Assembly: GCA_047639615.1 (NCBI GenBank)
Contig: JBLIOL010000198.1
Location: 1 to 10,530 of the forward strand
Length of the DNA stretch: 10,530 nt
Direction of reading: 5' to 3'
Origin: CAYWNK01 sp047639615
Lineage (GTDB): Bacteria; Planctomycetota; UBA1135; GCA-002686595
The notes beneath the pieces are model-generated. The model was not told the origin of the DNA. It saw only the letters and a list, made by a program, of their open reading frames with translations, and searched no databases. The stretch's first letter is position 1; every line of letters starts with the position of its first letter. This document shows positions 5,167 through 10,530 of this stretch, piece by piece. The translations under genes were made by a program, and so were the position numbers.

Positions 5167-7311
5167 ATGCTCTCCATTGGATGTTTGCTCGTGCTAGCCC
5201 TCGCGCCCCTTGGCGACGAGCTCGAAGACAAGATCGAAGCCCTGCAGCGCGCAGGCACCACCGTCAGCCAGGTGGATATCGAGGCCGTGGCGGAGCTCGG
5301 CTCGAAGGCCAGCTTCGAGGCCCTGGTGAAGTACTACCGCGCAAGCGCGGCGCCCTTTGTGGGTCAGGCCACGCTGCAGGCCATGGCGCGCTACTCGGGC
5401 AACGCCAGCTGCGAGGTGCTGGCCCTGGAGTTCCTGACCCTGGAAGCCAGCGGTGCGCAGACGCTTGTGGCGCGCAGCGCGGCCCTCGAAACTATCCCGA
5501 AGTTCGAGCGCTTGGGTCGCGGTTACCTACGCCTGCTGGTGGAGCAGCCCGCACCGGATCGTGTGCGCGCGCGTGCCCTGGCCCTGCATAGCGTGCAGGC
5601 GGATGACGAGGACAAGGCCTGGTACCGCACCCTCGCAGCGCCCAAGGAGAGCCGCCGCGACATGGCCCTGCGGCGTTCCGCGCGCAAGGGCGGCAAGGAT
5701 GAGCCCAAGTTCGCGCACCGGCTCATGGCCCTGCGTCGGACGGCGTTCCTGGTGGCGACGGATAGCTACACGGACAAGGCGCTCGCCAGCTTGTATGGCG
5801 AGGAGCAGGACTACGATCAGCGCTTGGCGATTGTCAGCGTGCTTGCAGAGCGCGAGTACAAGAAGGCAGCGAGCATGGTCAAGGGCCTGTTCGAGTCCGT
5901 GGATGCGCCCAGTGATGTGCGCTTAGGCGCGGCCAGGCTCTTGGTCAAGCTCAAGGGCGACGGCGTGGCGGCGGACTTTGTGAAGCTTGGATCCAAGTAC
6001 GCGACACCGAATCTTTTGCGCATCGAGTTGGCTGCCCTGGTGGCGGAGCTCGGCGTGCACAAGGTTCAGGTGGGTTTGGTCAAGCGCATCGGCAAGGGCA
6101 AGGTGGAGGAGCGGCGCTTTGTGCTGCTTGCGCTGCGCGGCTACATGGATGGCAAGGCCGTGGTGCGTGCGCGTAAGGAGCTGGAGACCACGGATGAGTC
6201 GGTGGTGGCAGCGGCGGCGCGCTACCTAGGATCCACGGGGCAGCCGGAGGATGTGGATCCCCTGCGGGCCATGTTTGAGAGCTCCGACAACGCGCGCATC
6301 GTGGCGGCGACCATGCGGGCCTTAACGGAGCTCCTAGCTCAGCACCCGGGTTGGCCCGATGCCTTGGCCGAGCATGCGCGCGGTACGGACCCCTTGCGCG
6401 CGCCCTTGGCGGTGGAGGAACTGGCTAGTCGGGCGCGGCCCAAGGATCGCGAGCTGTTCCTGGAGCTGCTGGAGAGCCCGCAGTGGGGCACGCGTCTGGC
6501 GTCCATGTGGGTGCTGGCCGGGTATGGCGACGTGGCGCTCTTGGGCCCGATCATCGAGCGCATGCAGTCGGAGAGCGGGCGCCTGCGCATCGAGTTCGGT
6601 GAGGCCTTGTTCGAGCTGACTGCGCAGCCCTTCGGTGCCAGCGCGGCCTCTTGGAAGGCCTGGTACGCGGACAAGGGTGCGGGCTTCGTATTGCCCTCCG
6701 CCGAGGAAGTCGCAGCTGCGCGCGTGCTCGCTGCGGACCGTGAAGCGCGCGAGCGCAGCGCCGTTGCGCGCTTCTTCGGCATTCCGGTGCACTCGGAGCG
6801 CGTGATCTTCATCATCGACGTGTCTGGATCGATGATGCAAAGCTTGCGCGGTCGCTATGTGGGACGGCCGGGTGAGGTGCGTTTGGTGCGTGCCAAGTAC
6901 GAGCTCAGCGCGGCCTTGCGCGACATGCCTTCCACTGCGCAGTTCAACATCCTTGCCTTCTCGAGTGGCGTTACTCAGTGGGCGGATCGCTCCGTCGGAG
7001 CTGAAGAGGCGCCCGCGAGAGACGAAGCACTCGCTTGGGTCTCACGTTTGGGAGCCATTGGCGGCACAAATTTGTACGGCGCGATGATCGCCGCGATGAA
7101 AGACCCGCACGTGGACACGATCGTGCTGCTTTCGGACGGTGAACCCACCGTTGGTAGGTTGCAAGACCCCGGTGCGATCCGCGCTGACATCGCACGCCGC
7201 AACAAAGGGCGCGGCATCATCATTCACACGGTGTCTTTGGGTGCCAGACTGCGCACACTCGAGTGGTTGGCCGAAGACAGCGGCGGTCGGCACGTCCTCT
7301 GGGTCGATTGA
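5167..7311 (+). CDS. Exported HEAT-repeat protein with C-terminal VWA domain
   Basis: 714 residues from ATG 5167. That start is preferred over the TTG at 5125 because it places a hydrophobic signal-like segment, MLSIGCLLVLALAPLG, at the N-terminus and follows a G-rich ribosome site. Residues about 20-500 are Ala/Leu-rich helical pairs with HEAT/ARM-like periodicity and charged turns, probably a protein-binding solenoid. A von Willebrand A domain starts at about 545 with VIFIIDVSGSM. The MIDAS residues are complete: D551, S553 and S555, then T634 in GGTNLYGAM and D657 in LLSDGEPTVG, so divalent-metal-dependent ligand binding is likely. The protein ends soon after the last strand (HVLWVD). The setting suggests a periplasmic or surface adhesion/assembly protein. 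HEAT plus VWA combinations are common in Planctomycetota (general knowledge), mostly without assigned function. No specific partner can be named. Confidence 0.87.
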   Translation: MLSIGCLLVLALAPLGDELEDKIEALQRAGTTVSQVDIEAVAELGSKASFEALVKYYRASAAPFVGQATLQAMARYSGNASCEVLALEFLTLEASGAQTLVARSAALETIPKFERLGRGYLRLLVEQPAPDRVRARALALHSVQADDEDKAWYRTLAAPKESRRDMALRRSARKGGKDEPKFAHRLMALRRTAFLVATDSYTDKALASLYGEEQDYDQRLAIVSVLAEREYKKAASMVKGLFESVDAPSDVRLGAARLLVKLKGDGVAADFVKLGSKYATPNLLRIELAALVAELGVHKVQVGLVKRIGKGKVEERRFVLLALRGYMDGKAVVRARKELETTDESVVAAAARYLGSTGQPEDVDPLRAMFESSDNARIVAATMRALTELLAQHPGWPDALAEHARGTDPLRAPLAVEELASRARPKDRELFLELLESPQWGTRLASMWVLAGYGDVALLGPIIERMQSESGRLRIEFGEALFELTAQPFGASAASWKAWYADKGAGFVLPSAEEVAAARVLAADREARERSAVARFFGIPVHSERVIFIIDVSGSMMQSLRGRYVGRPGEVRLVRAKYELSAALRDMPSTAQFNILAFSSGVTQWADRSVGAEEAPARDEALAWVSRLGAIGGTNLYGAMIAAMKDPHVDTIVLLSDGEPTVGRLQDPGAIRADIARRNKGRGIIIHTVSLGARLRTLEWLAEDSGGRHVLWVD

Positions 7312-7648
7312 GCGATGTAAAACGCGTGGCCGACGGAAGCCTAGCTATTTCAACGACTTGCGCGCGTTGGTCGCGCGTGTGCGAGACCCTCTGAGGGGTT
7401 CATCGGACGTCATTGCAGGTCCCGCAACTGCAACCGCAGGCCATGCGTGAACAAGGTTACAAGCATGCAGCATCCGTGTCGCACATGCGCAGCAAAGGCG
7501 CGTGCACGGCCGCGTTGACGCACCCGCGCGACCTGCGAAACGACTACTTGCACGCGTTCTTCGAGCAGCTCTAGATCGCTGTGCGACGCACCCACACAAC
7601 ACCCGTTTAGAGGCTGTAACGCATGGCGCAACGCAGCAGCACGACCCA

Positions 7649-7713
7649 CTTTTTCACCTCAATCAAAAAGAAATTGGCTCTCACGCGTGACTGTGCCCTC
7701 ATGGATGAGCCAA
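7649..7713. repeat. Two adjacent inverted repeats
   Basis: CTTTTT (7649-7654) and AAAAAG (7665-7670) form a six-base dyad with a 10-base spacer. TTGGCTC (7674-7680) and GAGCCAA (7707-7713) form a seven-base dyad with a 26-base spacer. The spacer of the second begins with the perfect 10-base palindrome TCACGCGTGA (7681-7690). They may be protein-binding sites or weak RNA stems. The A/T-rich first dyad could also act as a modest terminator-like element. Confidence 0.35.
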
Positions 7714-7728
7714 CGTAAGACGAAACGT

Positions 7729-7764
7729 ATGGTGCGGTCGAAGAATGTTTCTTCGATGCACCAT
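7729..7764. repeat. Near-perfect 36-base hairpin
   Basis: Arms ATGGTGCGGTCGAAGAA (7729-7745) and TTCTTCGATGCACCAT (7749-7764) are complementary apart from one GG-versus-A difference, with a three-base loop TGT. GGTCGAA (7736-7742) within the left arm is also complementary to TTCGACC (7764-7770) just outside the right arm, so a second pairing competes with the first. No U-tract follows, so a simple intrinsic terminator is unlikely. Confidence 0.6.
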
Positions 7765-7782
7765 TCGACCACGACATCAAGC

Positions 7783-7820
7783 CGGCGCGCCGGCGTCCAC
7801 TTTCGGACGCGGGCGCGCCG
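7783..7820. repeat. GC-rich hairpin
   Basis: CGGCGCGCC-G-GCGTCC (7783-7798) pairs with GGACGC-G-GGCGCGCCG (7805-7820). The stem has 15 pairs and one G-G mismatch around a six-base loop ACTTTC. The left part overlaps the perfect palindrome GCCGGCGCGCCGGC (7781-7794). In RNA this would be a very stable stem about 80 bases before the flippase start codon. Confidence 0.55.
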
Positions 7821-7830
7821 CTTCCATTCG

Positions 7831-7866
7831 CAGACAGATGGCGGCTCACAGACAGATGGCGGCCCC
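7831..7866. repeat. Tandem 18-base direct repeat
   Basis: CAGACAGATGGCGGC occurs at 7831-7845 and again at 7849-7863. The period is 18 bases; the last three bases of each unit differ (TCA versus CCC). The copies end 32 bases before ATG 7899. The 18-base period keeps frame, so it could encode a hexapeptide repeat (QTDGGS/QTDGGP) in a small open frame, or be a pair of regulator sites. Confidence 0.6.
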
Positions 7867-7898
7867 ACACACGCCGCAGAAGCTGTAGAACCAGAGTC

Positions 7899-8888
7899 AT
7901 GAGCACCCAAGGAGTCCTGCGCATCCTTCTCAGCCTAGCTGTGGGCGGTGCACTCGTGGCTCTCTTGCTCACCTGGAGCGGGACGCCCCCTCGCGCGATC
8001 CTAGATGCGCTCCAGGCCCTCGATCCGAAGCTGCTCGGCGCCGCGCTGCTCGTGCAGGGCCTGATCTACCCCCTGCGCGCCCTACGCTTCCGTGCGCTGC
8101 TCCAGGCGCAGCCGCCCGCATCCCTGCGGCGGCTGATACCCGCCACCGCCGCACACAGCCTGGTGGCCTATCTGCTGCCGGCCAAGCTCGGCGAGGCCTC
8201 CTTGATCCTCTATCTAGAGCGCGGCCTAGGCGTCGAGCGCGCACGCGGCCTAGCGGTGCTGCTGGTAGCTCGCGCCCTGGACTTCGCCGGTGTGACCCTG
8301 GCGCTGACCCTGGCCTGTCTGGTTATCGGTGCCTTGGATCTGGTGCCCACGGCCAGCGCCTGGCTCTTGCCCCTGGGCGGCATGCTCATCGTCCCCGCCC
8401 TCCTGCTCACCTGGGTTGCCCTACGCGGCGCCAGCTGCGTAGCCTTCTGCCGCGCCGTACTCACACGCACGCGCATCACAAGCATCGCCCCCGGCGCCTT
8501 CCTCGACCGCGTCGCCGCCAAGGTCGAAGCAGCCCTGCGCGAAGTCAGCGCCGCCCAACTTCTGCGCGCCGCCCTCTGGACCGTGCCCATCTGGGCCCTG
8601 GTCTTCGCCTACTACGGCATGCTCGCCCGCGGCCTCGGCCTCGACAGTCTGGGCCCCTTCGAAGCAGTCTTCGGCGCGAGCCTAGCGGTGCTCTCCAACC
8701 TGCTACCCATCAACGGTTTCGCCGGCTTCGGCACCCAAGACGGCGGCTGGCTCTTCGGCTACATGGCCATGGGCGCCTCCGAACAAGCCGCCATGGCCAG
8801 CGGCCTAGCCTTCCACATCATCTACATCGCCGGCATGTCCCTCTTCGGCATCATCGGCCACGCCTTCGCGGGCAAGCGCGAGTTGTGA
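7899..8888 (+). CDS. Flippase-like integral membrane protein (YbhN/UPF0104, LPG synthase TM family)
   Basis: 329 residues, strongly hydrophobic, with about eight predicted membrane spans (starting at about 8-25, 48-62 and 80-96 and ending at about 300-322). Family hallmarks are ALRFRALL in an early loop, LLPAKLGEASLILYLER (about 91-107), and the late re-entrant-like segment LSNLLPINGFAGFGTQDGGWLFG (about 266-288), equivalent to the LPxxPGGxGxxE motif. This domain is shared by the lysyl-phosphatidylglycerol synthase flippase half and stand-alone YbhN/AglD-type proteins. No synthetase domain is attached here. Stand-alone members are thought to move lipid-linked intermediates across the inner membrane; the substrate is unknown. 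The ATG at 7899 has only a weak ribosome site and overlaps, as ATGA, the stop of a doubtful 71-codon frame. An imperfect hairpin begins six bases after its stop. Confidence 0.88.
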   Translation: MSTQGVLRILLSLAVGGALVALLLTWSGTPPRAILDALQALDPKLLGAALLVQGLIYPLRALRFRALLQAQPPASLRRLIPATAAHSLVAYLLPAKLGEASLILYLERGLGVERARGLAVLLVARALDFAGVTLALTLACLVIGALDLVPTASAWLLPLGGMLIVPALLLTWVALRGASCVAFCRAVLTRTRITSIAPGAFLDRVAAKVEAALREVSAAQLLRAALWTVPIWALVFAYYGMLARGLGLDSLGPFEAVFGASLAVLSNLLPINGFAGFGTQDGGWLFGYMAMGASEQAAMASGLAFHIIYIAGMSLFGIIGHAFAGKREL

Positions 8889-8893
8889 TGAAC

Positions 8894-8952
8894 GGGGTCC
8901 GGCGCAAAACCGCACAACTCAACCGGAGTTCGGGCGGTTTGTGCCTGACCCC
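8894..8952. repeat. 59-base imperfect hairpin after the flippase gene
   Basis: Two 27-base arms (8894-8920 and 8926-8952) flank the loop AACCG. Outer pairing is GGGGTC with GACCCC, then GGC/GCC and CAAA/TTTG blocks, then AACCG/CGGTT with a one-base offset, and AACTC with GAGTT at the loop. It begins six bases after the TGA. It may terminate transcription, though no T-run follows (ATGCGCCC comes next), or it may be a REP-like mobile hairpin. The GGGGTCAGGCAC-type arm resembles repeats associated with REP-family transposases in other bacteria (recalled similarity, not searched). Confidence 0.6.
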
Positions 8953-9083
8953 ATGCGCCCGAAATCTGGCTAGCCGGCGACCCTAAACAAGGCTGTTGCG
9001 GAGTTGCAAGCCGCCGCAGCGAGGTAAGGCGTCGCCCACCAGCCATTCCGAGCGGGTTGGGGGCGAGGGGTTATGCTTCTTCC

Positions 9084-10530
9084 ATGGGTAGACCAGTTAG
9101 CGGTTGGAGTTGGCTCGGGGCCGCCATGCTTTGCGTGGTGACAGCTTGTAGCGGTGTCCAGGCTGGAGCGGCGCAGCCAGCCTTCGTGGACCTGGCACAT
9201 CTGCAGGGCGAGATGGCGGGGGAGGTCACGGCGCGCAGTGTGATCTTGCAGTCGCGGCTCACGGGAACGGCCCTCGATAGCCTTGGGGATGTGCCGGGGC
9301 GAGCTGGGCAGGCTTGTTTCGAGTACGCGGACAATGAGCGCCTTGAAGGAGCCTTGCGCACCCGTTGGATGAGCGCGGAGGCGGCGACGGACTTCATCGT
9401 TAAGGTGAAGGTCGGTGGTCTGCATCCCGCCACGCAGTACTTCTATCGCTTGATCTACGGACCGGATGAGGAGGACGTGCGTCGGGGGCCGGTGCGCGCC
9501 TTCCGCACCCTTGGTGGCGCCGAACGGTCCATCGACTCCAGCTTTGTGGTGGTCAGTGGCATGAACTACGCCTTCTTCCAGGCGGGGCCGAAGGGTGACG
9601 GCAAGCGCCAGTATGAAGGCGCGGACAAGCACCTCGGCTTCCCCGGTGCCGCGGCGATTCTCGATCTAGATCCGGACTTCTTCGTGGGGACGGGGGACAA
9701 CGTCTACTACGACCATCCATGGGAGGGGCGGGCTACGGACGCGCCCGCCATGCGCAAGAAGTGGCATGAGCAATTCGTTCAGCCGCGCTTCGTGGAGCTC
9801 TTTGGGCAGGTCGCGAGTTATTGGGAGAAGGACGATCACGACCATCGCTACAACGACAACGACAACACGGGCGAGCGCGCGCCTTCCAGCGAGCTTGGGA
9901 TCGCGATCTTTCGCGAGCAGCTGCCGGTGGTGGATCCGGCCGACTTGGCGGCGCTCACCTATCGCACCCATCGGGTCAGCCGCGACCTGCAGATCTGGCT
10001 CTTAGAGGGGCGCGACTACCGCAGTCCTAACGGCGCGCCCGATGGTCCGGACAAGACCATCTGGGGCTCGAACCAACGGGCGTGGTTGCAGCGCACCCTG
10101 CTCGAATCCGACGCTAGCTTCAAGATCATCATCACGCCCACGCCCATGGTGGGGCCCGACGGCAAGGGCAAGCGCGACAACCACACCAACGTCAATGGTT
10201 TCCAGCACGAGGGCGCGAGCTTCTTCGCCTGGGCCAAGGAACAAGGCCTGCAGGAACGCGGGCTCTACCTGGTCTGTGGCGATCGTCACTGGCAGTATCA
10301 CTCGATCCATCCCTCGGGCTTCGAGGAGTTCTCCTGCGGCGCCTTGGTCGATGCCAACTCGCGCATGGGCGTCAAGCCGGGAACCAAGAACAGCACAGAC
10401 CCTGGAGGCCTCGTGCAGCAGCCCTACACCTCGCTTCGGCCTTCAGGCGGATTCCTGAACGTGTTGGTCAAGCGAGCGCGGGAGGCTGTGCCTGCGGCTC
10501 TCCTGCTGCGCTACTTCGACGAGCAGGGGG
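9084..10530 (+). CDS. PhoD-like phosphatase lipoprotein, 3' partial
   Basis: The open frame runs from ATG 9084 past the window end; 482 codons are visible. The N-terminus MGRPVSGWSWLGAAMLCVVTAC is a lipoprotein signal with lipobox VTAC and acceptor Cys22; Ser at +2 suggests outer-membrane sorting. An Fn3-like PhoD_N domain spans about 40-150 (GEMAGEVTARSVILQSRL; LHPATQYFYRLIYG). The metallophosphatase domain follows: DPDFFVGTGDNVYYD (D205, N206), DDHDH (250-254) with the Asn/Asp-rich YNDNDN after it, GSNQRAWLQRTL (about 328-339) and CGDRHWQYH with H402. These match PhoD phosphodiesterase/alkaline phosphatase metal sites binding Ca and Fe. The likely role is release of phosphate from phosphodiester or phosphomonoester substrates outside the cytoplasm. 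ATG 9126 would leave too short a signal. GAGGGG at 9065-9070 is a distant ribosome site. No Pho box was found upstream. Confidence 0.88.
   Translation, partial: MGRPVSGWSWLGAAMLCVVTACSGVQAGAAQPAFVDLAHLQGEMAGEVTARSVILQSRLTGTALDSLGDVPGRAGQACFEYADNERLEGALRTRWMSAEAATDFIVKVKVGGLHPATQYFYRLIYGPDEEDVRRGPVRAFRTLGGAERSIDSSFVVVSGMNYAFFQAGPKGDGKRQYEGADKHLGFPGAAAILDLDPDFFVGTGDNVYYDHPWEGRATDAPAMRKKWHEQFVQPRFVELFGQVASYWEKDDHDHRYNDNDNTGERAPSSELGIAIFREQLPVVDPADLAALTYRTHRVSRDLQIWLLEGRDYRSPNGAPDGPDKTIWGSNQRAWLQRTLLESDASFKIIITPTPMVGPDGKGKRDNHTNVNGFQHEGASFFAWAKEQGLQERGLYLVCGDRHWQYHSIHPSGFEEFSCGALVDANSRMGVKPGTKNSTDPGGLVQQPYTSLRPSGGFLNVLVKRAREAVPAALLLRYFDEQG

Larger units (their letters stand above)
7312..7898. other. 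Gene-free stretch with clustered dyads
   Basis: 587 bases without a convincing gene on either strand. Open frames here are short, use codons unlike the neighbours and have no recognisable motif. G+C falls to about 50% around 7621-7680. Near the left end is a CGCGCG-TTGGT-CGCGCG stem (7361-7377) and a weak ACCC/GGGT stem (7386-7399). Either could help terminate the VWA transcript, but no U-tract follows. The right half (7649-7866) carries successive inverted repeats and a tandem repeat, listed separately. It could be the leader of the flippase gene, a structured RNA, or the eroded remains of a lost element. Confidence 0.6.

Noticed and set aside
7781..7820. Integron attC or CRISPR-like interpretation of the dyad cluster
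   Set aside because: No GTTRRRY/RYYYAAC core pair, no regularly spaced identical repeats, and no integrase or Cas gene in the window.
7659..7910. Minus-strand 83-codon frame ending in a plausible-looking VEWCIEETFFDRTIRF stretch
   Set aside because: The stretch is encoded by the hairpin and palindromes themselves, no family is recognised, and the frame runs into the flippase start; could not be supported as a gene.
9072..9077. TATGCT as a -10 element for the PhoD-like gene
   Set aside because: Only six bases before the ATG and without a -35 match at the right distance; not credible as the promoter.

Overview
This is a GC-rich bacterial window (about 64% G+C by eye) holding parts of several unrelated transcription units. 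No rRNA, tRNA, transposase or CRISPR array was seen. A secreted HEAT-repeat/von Willebrand A protein, a PhoD-like lipoprotein and a DPM1-like glycosyltransferase would suit a Planctomycetota-type or similar environmental Gram-negative lineage. That placement is inference; there is no marker gene here.

Layout, left to right. (1) The 3' end of a membrane-anchored family-2 glycosyltransferase (1-852). (2) A 314-base leader (853-1166) with an AT-rich dyad, a weak promoter candidate and an RNA that folds like a SAM-I/SAM-IV clan riboswitch, followed by hairpins of which the last pairs with the start codon. (3) A two-gene methionine operon: a PLP-dependent Cys/Met-metabolism enzyme (1167-2372) overlapping by four bases a fused aspartokinase-homoserine dehydrogenase (2369-4126) that has no ACT regulatory domains. 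(4) A convergent Ada-type DNA alkylation repair/regulator gene (3995-5062, minus) whose 3' end overlaps the dehydrogenase by 132 bases in exact codon register; the Ada active-site cysteine codon lies in the overlap. (5) Divergent from ada, an exported HEAT-repeat plus VWA protein (5167-7311). (6) A 587-base stretch (7312-7898) with no convincing gene, but with a chain of dyads and an 18-base tandem repeat. (7) A polytopic YbhN/UPF0104 flippase-like protein (7899-8888) ended by a 59-base imperfect hairpin. (8) The 5' part of a PhoD-like phosphatase lipoprotein (9084 to the window end).

The most coherent unit is the methionine operon. Aspartokinase and homoserine dehydrogenase make homoserine from aspartate, and the PLP enzyme adds sulfur to activated homoserine. 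The kinase lacks the ACT domains that normally give amino-acid feedback, and the operon leader carries a SAM-sensing RNA candidate. The simplest reading is a methionine-dedicated pathway branch whose end-product control has moved from protein to RNA. The homoserine acyltransferase (metX/metA) needed to complete the branch is not in the window.
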